Below, one piece after another: positions 27,957 to 37,173 of a stretch of 64,000 bases of DNA. This DNA is from Rhizobium oryzihabitans. GTDB taxonomy: Bacteria; Pseudomonadota; Alphaproteobacteria; Rhizobiales; Rhizobiaceae. Numbering within the stretch: position 1 is the first letter of the stretch; every line of letters begins with the position of its first letter. The stretch covers positions 124,001 to 188,000 of the forward strand of contig NZ_CP048632.1 in NCBI RefSeq assembly GCF_010669145.1, in the 5' to 3' direction. The translations under genes and the position numbers were made by a program. The notes under the pieces were generated by a model. The model was not told the origin of the DNA. It saw only the letters and a program-made list of their open reading frames with translations, and did no database searches.

Positions 27957-29264
27957 TCAGGCGTTGCCGAAGACGCGCTTGAAGATCGTGTCGAGATGCT
28001 TGGTGTGGTAGCCGAGATCGAACTTCTCGCGGATGGCATCTTCGGGAAGGGCGGCACGCACTTCCTCGTCACCCAGCAGTTCCTCCAGGAAATCCGCACC
28101 CTGTTCCCAGACCTTCATGGCGTTGCGCTGCACCAGGCGGTAGGCGTCCTCGCGGGAAACGCCGGCCTGCGTCAGCGCCAGCAGCACGCGCTGCGAATGC
28201 ACGAGGCCACGGAACTTGTTCATGTTCTTCAACATGTTGTCCGGGTAGATCACCAGCTTTTCGATGACGCCGGCCAAACGGTTCAGTGCGAAGTCGAGGG
28301 TAACGGTGGTGTCGGGGCCGATGGCGCGCTCCACGGAGGAGTGGCTGATATCGCGCTCATGCCAGAGCGCCACGTTTTCCATGGCGGGAACGACCGACAT
28401 GCGCACCAGACGGGCAAGGCCCGTCAGGTTTTCGGTCAGCACCGGGTTGCGCTTGTGCGGCATGGCGGACGAGCCCTTCTGGCCGGGAGAGAAGAACTCT
28501 TCCGCTTCCAGAACCTCGGTGCGCTGCATGTGGCGGATTTCAATGGCGACGTTTTCGATCGACGAGGCGATGACGCCGAGGACGGCGAAGAACATGGCGT
28601 GACGGTCACGCGGGATGACCTGCGTGGAGACCGGCTCGGGAATGAGGCCGAGCTTGGCGCAGACATGCTCTTCGACGCGCGGGTCGATATTGGCGAAGGT
28701 GCCGACGGCGCCGGAGATCGCGCCAGTGGCGATTTCCGCACGGGCATTGACGAGGCGCTCGCGGTTGCGGTGCATCTCGGCATAAAAGCGGGCAAAGGTC
28801 AGGCCCATGGTGGTCGGCTCGGCATGGATGCCGTGGCTGCGGCCGATGCGCACCGTGTTCTTGTGTTCGAAGGCGCGGGTCTTCAGTGCAGCGAGTACAC
28901 GGTCCATATCGGCGAGCAGCAGATCGGCGGCGCGGACGAGCTGGATGTTGAGCGTGGTGTCCAGCACGTCCGACGAGGTCATGCCCTGGTGAACGAAACG
29001 GCTGTCGGGGCCGACAAATTCGGCAAGGTGCGTCAGGAAAGCGATGACGTCGTGCTTGGTGACGGCCTCGATCTCGTCGATGCGGGCGACATCGAAGGTG
29101 GCGCTGCCGCCCTTTTCCCAGATCGTCTGTGCTGCCGATTTCGGAATGACGCCGAGTTCGGCAAGCGCGTCACAGGCATGCGCCTCGATCTCGAACCAGA
29201 TGCGGAACTTCGTTTCCGGCGACCAGATGGCGACCATTTCCGGTCGGGAGTAACGAGGGATCAT
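27957..29264 (-). CDS. purB: Adenylosuccinate lyase
   Basis: Cleaves SAICAR to AICAR plus fumarate and adenylosuccinate to AMP plus fumarate, so it acts twice in purine synthesis. It has 435 residues. The fumarase/aspartase superfamily signature SSAMPHKRNP, TSSDVLDT and RSHGIHAEPTTMG (general acid/base region) are all present. MIPRYSRPEMVAIWSPETKF is the normal N-terminus, so 29264 is chosen; the open frame upstream contains a 15-bp tandem repeat and no homology. Nothing unusual in the catalytic core. Confidence 0.97.
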   Translation of the reverse strand: MIPRYSRPEMVAIWSPETKFRIWFEIEAHACDALAELGVIPKSAAQTIWEKGGSATFDVARIDEIEAVTKHDVIAFLTHLAEFVGPDSRFVHQGMTSSDVLDTTLNIQLVRAADLLLADMDRVLAALKTRAFEHKNTVRIGRSHGIHAEPTTMGLTFARFYAEMHRNRERLVNARAEIATGAISGAVGTFANIDPRVEEHVCAKLGLIPEPVSTQVIPRDRHAMFFAVLGVIASSIENVAIEIRHMQRTEVLEAEEFFSPGQKGSSAMPHKRNPVLTENLTGLARLVRMSVVPAMENVALWHERDISHSSVERAIGPDTTVTLDFALNRLAGVIEKLVIYPDNMLKNMNKFRGLVHSQRVLLALTQAGVSREDAYRLVQRNAMKVWEQGADFLEELLGDEEVRAALPEDAIREKFDLGYHTKHLDTIFKRVFGNA

Positions 29265-29280
29265 GGCAATGACTTTCTTA

Positions 29281-29306
29281 GTGGAGGAATTCTTGGTGGA
29301 GGAATT
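29281..29306. repeat. 11-bp direct repeat upstream of purB
   Basis: GTGGAGGAATT occurs at 29281-29291 and again at 29296-29306, period 15. It lies 17 bases before the purB start codon and may duplicate part of its leader. Confidence 0.6.
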
Positions 29307-29388
29307 TGCTGCCCGTTTAGCAAAGTGTTCCGATAATCTCAATCAACTATAGAGCCAGCGCACCGGCTCGATGCGCCTATTGCAGATG

Positions 29389-29913
29389 TCAAAGCGTCCT
29401 TTGGACGTCCGGGCGGTCATGGATCCGTCGGCAGAGGATTGCGCCCGCCAGCGCCAGCGGAACAGCGGCAAATGGAAAATAGAGGCGAAGGCCGAGAATG
29501 CAGAACTGGTAGATCGCGCCGAGGGAGGTGAAGAGCTGCTGGAAAAACCAGATGCGGGAAAGTGCCGGTGCATGCCATTGCGCATAAAAGATGCGGTACT
29601 GGAAAGCGAAAAGCGCCGCCGCGACCGCTATGGTGAAGAATGCGATGGCAAGGCAGCTTGCCGCAAAGCGCAGCGGCAGGCCGGCGGATGCGGGGAGGAA
29701 GCGCAAGGCAACCATGGCCAGCGGCCAGCCGAGGAGGCCGCCGCAGAAGAACAGTATGGCGATATCAGCGGCATGGTCGGTTTCGAACCGGTTTCTTGAA
29801 TAAAGACCAAGGCCGGCGCTGGCCGCTGAAGAGGCGGCCCAGACGAGCGGGGCGAGAAGTGGAAACAGCCATGCCGATAATGTGTTGCCGGATTCCTGCC
29901 TGTCGCTGTCCAT
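29389..29913 (-). CDS. Conserved hypothetical membrane protein
   Basis: A 174-residue integral membrane protein with about four hydrophobic helices (roughly 15-35, 45-70, 80-100, 130-155). An aromatic stretch IFYAQWHAPALSRIWFFQQLF lies between helices 3 and 4, and an RRIHDRPD basic tail follows. I recognise no named family or catalytic residue. The start at 29913 gives a short polar N-terminus (MDSDRQESGN); longer starts overlap the upstream rpe end. It lies 61 bases after rpe. Function unknown. Confidence 0.7.
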   Translation of the reverse strand: MDSDRQESGNTLSAWLFPLLAPLVWAASSAASAGLGLYSRNRFETDHAADIAILFFCGGLLGWPLAMVALRFLPASAGLPLRFAASCLAIAFFTIAVAAALFAFQYRIFYAQWHAPALSRIWFFQQLFTSLGAIYQFCILGLRLYFPFAAVPLALAGAILCRRIHDRPDVQRTL

Positions 29914-29974
29914 CAAAGCCCCCACCCAAACGCCCTGTCGTCCCGCTTGCGGCGTCTCCGCGTTTGGCGGCGGG

Positions 29975-30652
29975 TCAGGACTGCCCGGCTTCAGCCGCCG
30001 TGCGCAGCAGCGAGACCGTTTTGCGATAGTCTTCGACGCCGTCGCCCTTGAAGACGGCCGAGCCGGCCACGAGTGCATTGGCGCCGGCGGCAACGATCGC
30101 GCCGGCGGTCTGCGCCGTCACACCGCCATCCACTTCAAGCTCGATCGGCCGGTCGCCGATCATCGCTTTTGCCGCGCGGATCTTGTCGAGCATGGCGGGA
30201 ATGAATTTCTGGCCGCCGAAACCGGGGTTGACGCTCATGATCAGAATGAGATCGACATCATCAAGCACGTTTTCGATGACGGAAAGTGGTGTGGCGGGAT
30301 TGAGCGTCACGCCGGCCTTCAGCCCGAGTGTGCGGATGGTCTGGAGCGAGCGATGCAGATGCGGCCCGGCCTCCGCATGGACGGTGATGCCGTCACAGCC
30401 CGCCTTGGCGAAGGCTTCGAGATAGGGATCGACGGGGGCAATCATCAGATGGCAGTCGAAAAAGGCATTGCTGTGCGGGCGGAGCGCCTTGATGACGTCA
30501 GGACCGAACGAGATGTTGGGCACGAAATGGCCGTCCATGACATCGAGGTGGATCCAGTCCGCGCCTGCTTCCGTGACATCGGCGACTTCCTGTCCCAGCT
30601 TGGCGAAATTGGCAGCCAGGATGGACGGTGCTATGCGGATGGGCAGGGACAT
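29975..30652 (-). CDS. rpe: Ribulose-phosphate 3-epimerase
   Basis: Interconverts ribulose-5-phosphate and xylulose-5-phosphate in the pentose phosphate pathway, and so feeds ribose-5-phosphate to the nearby purine pathway. It has 225 residues and a TIM-barrel pattern. [32 protein letters not shown] (metal ligands H and D) and [18 protein letters not shown] are all family hallmarks. GAGGAG precedes the ATG. Normal length and motifs. Confidence 0.97.
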   Translation of the reverse strand: MSLPIRIAPSILAANFAKLGQEVADVTEAGADWIHLDVMDGHFVPNISFGPDVIKALRPHSNAFFDCHLMIAPVDPYLEAFAKAGCDGITVHAEAGPHLHRSLQTIRTLGLKAGVTLNPATPLSVIENVLDDVDLILIMSVNPGFGGQKFIPAMLDKIRAAKAMIGDRPIELEVDGGVTAQTAGAIVAAGANALVAGSAVFKGDGVEDYRKTVSLLRTAAEAGQS

Positions 30653-30757
30653 GGGGCAAACTCCTCTCGACGCGTTAAGCTGCCTTTAGCATCATGTTTC
30701 GGGGTTTGAAACGGCCTCGGCCGCGACTTGTTGAATTTCCGGCACGACCGGCTTCGC

Positions 30758-31837
30758 TTACTGTCTTTCGGCCTTGTCCGCGGGTTCGAAGCGCTGGCCA
30801 TTCCAGCGCTGCAGGCGATAGGGGTTTTCGGAAACCTCATGCGACGGATTGAAAACGATATCGCCGATGATCGTTTTGAACGGGGTGCCGCTTGCCAGTA
30901 TTTCGGGTGCAGGTTTTCCCTGCGATTGCGCCGCCTCCGCGAGTGCTGCGGTCAATTCCGTCGCCGCATAGGCGGGCAGGGTGTAACCTTCCGGTTCAAT
31001 GTTGGCGGCGCGCAATTCACCGGCGACGGCCTGTGCCGAGGGCAGCGTGTCATAGGCGGGGCGCGTGATCGCCAGCACGTTCTGAGCAAGTGCGACGGGA
31101 TTGTTCGCCGCATTCATGGCATCGCCGCCCATGATGGTGAGGGGAATGTTTTCGGAAGCAGCATCCCTGGCGATGATGGCGACATCGTTGCGCTCGGCGC
31201 CGATGAAGACATGGGTAATGCCGGTTCGTGCCAGCCGGCGCACGAGTGCCACCTGCTGTTCCTGGCCCGGACGTATCGTATCGGCAAAGGTGGGTTTCAG
31301 CCCGTTTTGCTCCAGCGTCGAACGGATGCGGTCCACCAGGTCGCGGCTGAAGATCGTGCCGTCATCCACAAGCCCGATGGAATGTCCTTTCCAGTCGCGC
31401 AGGATGATTTCCGCGGCCCTGTCCGACTCGGCCTTGTCCGATGGGGCAAGGCGGAAAAGCGGCCAGCCGTATTTAAGGGCGTCTTCCATCAGGATCGGGG
31501 CACGGCTGGAAAGCGTGATCGCCGGAATGGCGGCCGCCTTGAGAGGCGGCAAAACGCCCTGCAGCGTCTCGGTGCACAAAAATCCGATTGCGGCGCTGAC
31601 CTTGGCGGCCACCAGGCCGTCGGCAATCGCACCGCCGCTGCCGTCTTCGCAGCTTTCATGGATTTCGACGATATCCAGCCCGAGCTTGGCAGCTGCTGCC
31701 TTTGCTCCCTGCCGCACCTGCTGCCCCAGAAGCTCATAGGGACCGTTCTGCGGAGCAACGATGCCAATCGATGCCGCACTTGCTGAGCCCGCAAAGGCAA
31801 AACCGGCGATAATCGTTAGCAGGCGAAGTGAAAGCAT
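30758..31837 (-). CDS. Periplasmic branched-chain amino-acid-type substrate-binding protein
   Basis: A 359-residue secreted binding protein (type I periplasmic fold, LivJ/K-like). It has a signal peptide from residue 1 to about 21 (MLSLRLLTIIAGFAFAGSASA) and then the family start SIGIVAPQNGPYELLGQQVRQGAK. FLCTETLQGVLPPLKAAAIPAI and LVDDGTIFSRDLVDRI are typical. No permease or ATPase gene is adjacent, so it is either an orphan receptor, a sensor, or partner of a transporter encoded elsewhere. The start at 31837 is chosen for the signal peptide. It is 105 bases upstream of rpe. Confidence 0.82.
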   Translation of the reverse strand: MLSLRLLTIIAGFAFAGSASAASIGIVAPQNGPYELLGQQVRQGAKAAAAKLGLDIVEIHESCEDGSGGAIADGLVAAKVSAAIGFLCTETLQGVLPPLKAAAIPAITLSSRAPILMEDALKYGWPLFRLAPSDKAESDRAAEIILRDWKGHSIGLVDDGTIFSRDLVDRIRSTLEQNGLKPTFADTIRPGQEQQVALVRRLARTGITHVFIGAERNDVAIIARDAASENIPLTIMGGDAMNAANNPVALAQNVLAITRPAYDTLPSAQAVAGELRAANIEPEGYTLPAYAATELTAALAEAAQSQGKPAPEILASGTPFKTIIGDIVFNPSHEVSENPYRLQRWNGQRFEPADKAERQ

Positions 31838-32126
31838 GACGTGATCGAAATCCTGTTGTCCCGGCTTGATGTTTATCGGCAACAATCGGTTTTCCAAAGG
31901 AAAAATCACCGATACCCCAGCAGAATCGCACATCGCCGGCCCTGACACGGTGGTTCAGGCCAGAACTTACATGATTTGAAAGATCGGAAGACGACAACAC
32001 GTCCTGGTTGTTGGGCTTTGATGCAATTATGTGCGATCTGCCGATTATATCTGCTCTGAAGCTAAAGGAATTTCCGTCGAGCGCCAAAAGAAGTATCGAC
32101 TGCGCTCAGTGAGAGGCTCTTTACTT

Positions 32127-32228
32127 TATAATGCTGTAACATGCCGCGGTTATAAGCAGATTTTGCGCAGAATAATAGCATAATCTGCACTTTTAGAGTG
32201 CAGCGCGATAGGCTGCACATTTTATTTT
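32127..32228 (+). ncRNA. Candidate small RNA 1
   Basis: A perfect -10 TATAAT (32127-32132) is followed about 65 bases later by the stem GTGCAGC (32198-32204) / GCTGCAC (32212-32218) and ATTTTATTTTC. An inner GCAGATT/AATCTGC pairing is also possible. A transcript from about 32139 would be near 90 bases. No good -35 is visible, which weakens the call. I could not match it to a named rhizobial RNA family. Confidence 0.35.
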
Positions 32229-32327
32229 CACTTCTTTAATGCATTGATATACAAAGCTAATATTCGGCTTTTTTTGTTCGGCATTTGCTTCTTGCCATGT
32301 TTTTTTCGCATTTGCGAGAAGATTTGC

Positions 32328-32357
32328 TTGACGGAAAGTAAATGTTTAGCTTAGATA
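32328..32357 (+). promoter_or_regulatory. Sigma-70 promoter of candidate small RNA 2
   Basis: TTGACG (32328-32333), then after 17-18 bases TTAGATA (32351-32357). This would place the transcription start near 32363, exactly where the first hairpin of the candidate RNA begins. Confidence 0.6.
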
Positions 32358-32362
32358 TACGT

Positions 32363-32500
32363 GTTTCAGGGGACGACTGAAATTGGCTGTAAAAAGCCTC
32401 GGAAGTGTTCCGATTATAAGCACTGCCAGACTATATTACATTCTTTATTGTATTTATTTCATCACGTATAAACCGCTTCAGGAAACTGAGGCGGTTTTTT
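32363..32500 (+). ncRNA. Candidate small RNA 2 (about 138 bases)
   Basis: The segment begins just after a sigma-70 promoter and ends in a strong terminator. Four hairpins are visible. They are TTTCAG/CTGAAA (32364-32369, 32377-32382), GGCT/AGCC (32385-32388, 32395-32398), TCGGAA/TTCCGA (32399-32404, 32408-32413), and the terminator stem at 32471-32496 with a GAAA tetraloop. The region 32414-32470 is single-stranded and AT-rich, as in many trans-acting sRNAs. No open frame with a ribosome binding site is present. I could not assign it to a known family such as AbcR or the alpha-r families from memory. Confidence 0.55.
32471..32500 (+). terminator. Terminator of candidate small RNA 2
   Basis: AACCGCTTCAG (32471-32481) pairs with CTGAGGCGGTT (32486-32496), one T-G wobble, GAAA loop, followed by TTTTTT overlapping the stem end. 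No protein gene precedes it within 600 bases on this strand. Confidence 0.85.
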
Positions 32501-32712
32501 AAATGGTGCTAAATTAAGCAATTTAAAATTGTATTTGCGCGGCTTTGCGCAAAGGCATTCTCTTATAATTATATTTACCGAAAAGAAATCGCGCGCAGAG
32601 TTGGTTTATACCGGGTGTGAGAGCATGTCTGCTCCCCGGCAGATATTCGCCTGAGGACGAAAAAACCCCGCCGTGCTCCGCTGAATCGGTGATGTCCGTT
32701 TGTTGCCCGGCT

Positions 32713-33129
32713 TTATTTCAGGGCGCTCAGCGCGTCTTTTGCAAAGGCGGAGATCGGTGCAGGAAGCGCATCGAGGTCGAACCAGCCGATATCGGAAAGC
32801 TTGTCCGGTTCGGTCAGCGCCGGCTCGCCCTGTGCATCGCGTGTCACGAAGATCAGCGAGACCCAGTGATGGCGGTCTTGCGGATTGATATATTCGCTGT
32901 GACAGAGAAATTCGACCGTGCCGATCGTGAGCCCGGTTTCTTCTTCGGCCTCTCGCCTTGCTGCGGCGAGGGCGGATTCCAGATGGTCAACCTTGCCGCC
33001 TGGAATATTCCAGTATCCGGCCTCCGGCGCTTTCAGGCGCCGGCATAAAAGCAGCCTGCCGTCACGTAAAATGGCAAGGCCAACGCCGACGCCCGGAAAA
33101 TCTTGTCCTGGCTTGATGGTCGGCGTCAT
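32713..33129 (-). CDS. Nudix hydrolase (MutT-like)
   Basis: A 138-residue nudix pyrophosphohydrolase. The nudix box G-x5-E-x7-R-E-x2-E-E-x-G-L is complete in KVDHLESALAAARREAEEE plus TGL, at about 46-68. The substrate could be an oxidised nucleotide, a nucleotide sugar or ADP-ribose. The N-terminal GVGVGLAILRDGRLLLCRR is typical of small MutT-like proteins. It lies 29 bases downstream of the RhlE-like helicase, possibly co-transcribed. Confidence 0.88.
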   Translation of the reverse strand: MTPTIKPGQDFPGVGVGLAILRDGRLLLCRRLKAPEAGYWNIPGGKVDHLESALAAARREAEEETGLTIGTVEFLCHSEYINPQDRHHWVSLIFVTRDAQGEPALTEPDKLSDIGWFDLDALPAPISAFAKDALSALK

Positions 33130-33158
33130 GCTGTCATTCCTGCGTCAGTCGTGTGGGC

Positions 33159-34663
33159 TCAGGCCTTGGCGTTGGCCACGATCAGCATGAATGCGGGAAT
33201 GTCGTCGCCGAAACCAACGGGCGTCGGGCCATCATCATGGTCACGATAATGGCGGCGGCGGTCGCGGTTGTCGTCATTGGCGTGCGGCTGGTTGCGATTG
33301 TTGCGCTCAGAATTGCGCGGGGTCTTTTCCGGTCTGCGTTCTGCTTTCACCTTGTCGTCTCCATGAGCCGGGATGTCCGTTTCCACAGCGGATTGTGCAA
33401 CCTGATTGATGTTTTCGACCGGCGATACGGGTGCATCGCGACGGCTCCTGTCGCGGCCCCTGCCGCCACGTTCCTTGCTGCCCCGGCGGCCCGCATTGCT
33501 TTCAAAGCTTTCCATGGGGGCGGGGAGTGAGGAGAGATCACCATTCAGCCACTCGATCTTCTCGGCGATCAGCTTCTCGATCGCGTCCAGATATTTTGCG
33601 TCGCTTTTGGTGACGAGGGTAAAGGCCTTGCCCGAACGGCCCGCGCGACCGGTGCGGCCGATGCGGTGGACATAGTCTTCAGCATGAATGGGAACATCGA
33701 AGTTGAAGACGTGGCTGACATCGGGAATGTCCAGTCCGCGGGCGGCAACGTCGGAAGCGACCAGCAGCGTCAGGTTTCCATCGCGGAAATTCTGCAGCAT
33801 GGTGGTGCGCGAACGCTGGTCCATGTCGCCATGCAGGGCGCCGACGGAAAAGCCGTGACGATCCAGCGAACGGAACAGGTCGGCGACATCCTTCTTGCGG
33901 TTGCAGAAGATGATGGCGTTCTTCAGTTCGGCCTCTTCGGCACGGACGAGATCGCGCAGGACAGCGCGCTTCTCATAGTCCTTGTTGTGCGCGGCGACGA
34001 TGCGCTGCGTGACTGTCTTTGCCGTGGAGGAGGGCTTGGCAACCTCGATACGGGTCGGGTTCTGCAGGAAGCGATCGGCGAGCTTCTGGATTTCCGGCGG
34101 CATGGTGGCGGAAAAGAACAGCGTTTGCCGGGTAAAGGGATCATCTTGGCGATACGCTCGATATCGGGAATGAAACCCATGTCCAGCATGCGGTCGGCTT
34201 CGTCGATGACGAGGATTTCCACGCCGGTCATCAGCAGCTTGCCGCGTTCGCAATGGTCGAGAAGGCGGCCGGGCGTGCAGATGAGAACATCGGCGCCGCG
34301 CTCAAGCTTGCGGTCCTGATCTTCGAAGGAGACGCCACCGATCAGAAGGGCGACGTTCAGCTTGTGATTCTTGCCGTATTTCTCGAAGTTCTCAGCCACC
34401 TGCGCCGCGAGTTCGCGGGTCGGCTCGAGGATCAGCGTGCGCGGCATTCTGGCCCGCGCGCGGCCCTTCTCGAGCAGAGTGAGCATGGGCAGAACGAAGG
34501 AAGCGGTTTTCCCCGTGCCTGTCTGTGCGATACCGCAGATATCACGCTTTTCCAACGCGGGCGGAATTGCGCCGGCCTGAATGGGTGTCGGCGTCGTGTA
34601 GCCGGCATCTGCAATAGCGGAAAGAACTTTTTGGCTCAGGCCAAGATCAGAGAATGTTGTCAA
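33159..34663 (-). pseudogene. RhlE-like DEAD-box RNA helicase, frameshifted in this sequence
   Basis: ATP-dependent RNA helicase of the RhlE group, probably acting in ribosome assembly or RNA turnover. Visible motifs, in order: TTFSDLGL start, TPTPIQAGAIP (Q motif), AQTGTGKT (I), PTRELA (Ia), VIDEADRMLDMGF (II), FFSATMP (III), VASDVAARGLDIPDV (V), YVHRIGRTGRAG (VI). A basic Arg/Asn/Asp-rich tail follows. The reading frame breaks after ERIAKMIP: FTRQTLFFSAT continues in the next frame, because one base is missing in or near GGG at 34137-34139. Adding one base gives 502 codons (501 residues). Start is TTG at 34663. Every motif is intact, so this looks like a sequencing indel. Confidence 0.88.
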
Positions 34664-34882
34664 AGGAAGAACTTTTTCCGTTCTGGTTCGGGAAGAACAC
34701 CTGCGTGCCGCTGCGACACTTGCAAAGACTTGGCGCGGGGATATGCCCAAATTGCCGGAAAGTCAAGGAAACAACGGGAAATGCACGCGAAACGTCGCGG
34801 TTCGGGCGAGGCATTTTAGCCTTCGGCGCGGTTTTGCGCGATTTATCGTCAAAAGCGCAAAAAAAGCGTTAAAATCGGGCCA

Positions 34883-36180
34883 CTATTTAAGATAGGTTTT
34901 AAGCTCTGCCCCGGCGATCAGGAACCGCATCGGATCAACGGGCGTATCGTTGCGGCGTACTTCGTAATGCACATGCGGACCGGTCGAGCGACCGGTGCTG
35001 CCGGCACGGCCGATGACGTCGCCGGCCTCCACCTTGTCGCCGGCCCTGACCAGAATGGCGGAGAGGTGGCCGAATCGCGTTGACACGCCCTGGCCGTGGT
35101 CGATCTCGACCATATTGCCGTAGCCGCCGGAATTTTCCGCAACCGTGACCTTGCCAGCCCCCGTCGCTTTCACGTCGGCACCGGTTTCGGCGCGAAAATC
35201 GATGCCGGTATGCAAGGCGGGCCGCCCGAGGAACGGATCCATCCGGTTGCCGAATCGACTGGTGATCGTTCTGCCGGGGCCGGATTGCCGAAGGGCAGGG
35301 CGGTAGCACTTTCCTTGACGATATCCAGCCGGTTGAGTGCGTTGTCGAGATTGGTGAGGGACAGATTGAACGGATCGGCCTCGCTGCGCTGCGGGTCGGC
35401 GTAGGGGCCGCCAACATCGTCCATGCCGCTTTCATCAATTTTCAGTCCCGCCTGGCGGATGATGTCCTGCATCGCGCTCGCCTTGTCCTCGGCGTCGCTG
35501 GTCAGTCTCGCTATGCGCGATATCTGCTGGCGCTCGATGTCCTTCAGTGAAAGCGTCACCTTGGAGAACACCCGGTCGGCCCGGTCGGAAGGTGTTTCGC
35601 CGGCTTCGGGCGCGTAGGATGCCCGTTTGTCGGTGCCGGCGGCGTTTTCCGGCTGCAATTTCCGGGGCGCCATCAGCTTTTCGATGGCGGAAAGACCGCC
35701 TGACATATCGGCGCGTTTTTCCGGCGCCATCGCGTTGGAAAGAGAGGAAGGTGCGGCCGGCGAGGCGGCAATGCCGGAATTTTCCGCGCGTTCCAGCAAC
35801 TCGCTCATGCGCCCGTGCCTGGAGGTGAGGGCGGCCTGCTGTTCCAGCAGCTTTTCCACTTTCTTTTCAACCACCTGCTGGTCAAGCAATTGCCGTGAAG
35901 TAACGCGGTCCACCTGCGCCCTCAGCGCTGCGATGCGGTCTTCGTAATCGTTCTGTATGCGGGTCTGGCGCGCCATGGTTGCGCCGATCAGGTCGTCGCG
36001 CAGGATGAGATAGCCAGTAGCCCCGAGATAACCGAGCGAAAAAAGACCGATGGTGCAGCCGGCAAGTGCCGACATCCATGGCCGGATCGTCAGATGCCGG
36101 ACCTTGTCACCGCGCGCCAGAATGAGGACGTGTGGCTCACGCTTTTTGCCGAATACCCGGTTTTCCGTTGTATCAGTCAA
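34883..36180 (-). pseudogene. M23/LytM-type peptidoglycan peptidase, frameshifted in this sequence
   Basis: Inner-membrane anchored murein endopeptidase or LytM-factor homologue. From TTG 36180 (GGAGAGAG upstream) it has a cytosolic basic region, a membrane helix about 40-62, a long coiled-coil periplasmic segment about 75-135, and a C-terminal M23 domain. The M23 domain shows ALHTGIDF and GPHVHYEV, the zinc-ligand motifs. The frame breaks at GNPAP: the correct continuation GRTITSRFGNRMDPF is in the next frame, with one base missing in GGGG at 35276-35279. Adding one base gives 433 codons (432 residues). The start codon is rare but has the best ribosome binding site. Probable sequence error. 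Confidence 0.85.
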
Positions 36181-36346
36181 AATCTCTCTCCGGGCTGGCC
36201 GATTTTCGCAAAGCACGACGCGCAGATTCAACAGTTTGGAGCATCATTTGCGCGTCCGAATGGACGCACGTCGCTCTAAAGGAAATCATAATTCGTTAAG
36301 GTTAACGAAGTTTTGCCGGAGAGGCCCTCAGGGCGGGAAAGCGGCG

Positions 36347-37173
36347 TCAGTTGTTGCTGACGGCGGTAAGCGAGCGATAAAAGGCTGGTGTCAGCCCGGC
36401 TTCGGCGCGGGCGAGATCGTTGAAAGGTGGCTTCAGCGGACCGCGGAAATTGGTGCGCACCAGCTGTTTGAAGGTGGCTGCCGGGTCCTTCTTTTCGCGC
36501 GCGCACAGAAACCGGAACCATTTGGCGCCGATGGCGACGTGGCCCTTTTCATCATTGTAGATGACATCGAGAACGGCCGCACTGTCGAGGTCTCCGGTTT
36601 CCCGCATCTTTGCCTGCAGGGAGGGCGTCACATCCAGCCCGCGGGCTTCGAGAATGAGAGGGACGACCGCGAGCCGCGCGGTCAGGTCGTTGCGGGTCGA
36701 ATGGGCCGCTTGCCAGAGCCCGTCATGGGCCGGCAGATCGCCATAGTCGGCGCCCAGGCTTCGCAGCCGGTCACGCACCAGCCGGAAATGTTTCGCCTCC
36801 TCGAAGGCAACCTGCATCCACCCATCGAAAAAGGAATGTGGCACCGGCTCGCTGGCATAACGGGCAACGATGTCGAGCGCGAGATCAACGGCGTTCAGCT
36901 CGATATGGGCGATGGCGTGAAGGAGCGCTATGCGGCCCTTGACGGTGTGAAGGGAGCGGCGCTCGACGGCGGTCGGTGGAACGAGTTCCGGCTTTTCCGG
37001 CCTGCCCGGACGTTCCGGCAAGGGCGGATCGAGCGGGGAGCGCAGCGACAGGCGACGTTCAAACCATCGCGTCGCCGTTTCCTGCGCCAATGCAGTTTTT
37101 CGGTCGAGATCGGCGCTGGCGATCGCCTCGGTGGCGCCGCTGCGCAGCGAGATGATTTTGAAAGGGGCGTCAC
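36347..37173 (-). pseudogene. DUF455 ferritin-like protein, probably frameshifted near its 5' end
   Basis: Ferritin-like four-helix protein with di-iron type motifs LHAIAHIELNAVDLALD and VAFEEAKHFRLVRDRL; the family is called DUF455 and has no proven reaction. The uninterrupted part from 37090 begins at a TTG inside the gene, but the same frame continues upstream with family-like sequence (LRSGATEAIASADLDRKTALAQ) and no start codon. A GTG at 37173, 13 bases after the bcp stop, starts in the neighbouring frame (MTPLSK). One missing base in TTTT at 37156-37159 would join them into 276 codons (275 residues), the family length. This is less certain than the other five frameshifts. Confidence 0.7.

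Larger units (their letters stand above)
31838..32712. other. AT-rich 875-base gap with two candidate RNA genes
   Basis: No protein-coding frame is credible. From about 32100 to 32600 the sequence is much richer in A and T than the rest of the window and holds runs of T, a TATAAT, a clear sigma-70 promoter and two hairpin-plus-T-run terminators in the plus direction. A third weak hairpin (AAAGC 32253-32257 / GCTTT 32267-32271) precedes a run of T. The candidate RNAs are listed separately. Confidence 0.6.

Noticed and set aside
27996..29336. A 446-codon open frame opposite purB
   Set aside because: Shadow of purB, whose signature motifs are intact on the minus strand.
32127..32500. AbcR1/AbcR2 tandem sRNA pair
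   Set aside because: The location and tandem layout are suggestive, but the sequences lack the motifs I associate with AbcR, and the two candidates do not resemble each other.
36290..36312. CtrA binding site near CGTTAA-GG-TTAACG upstream of the M23 gene
   Set aside because: The half-sites are 2 bases apart instead of the 7 required for a CtrA box, and the site lies in a spacer where both flanking genes are on the minus strand.
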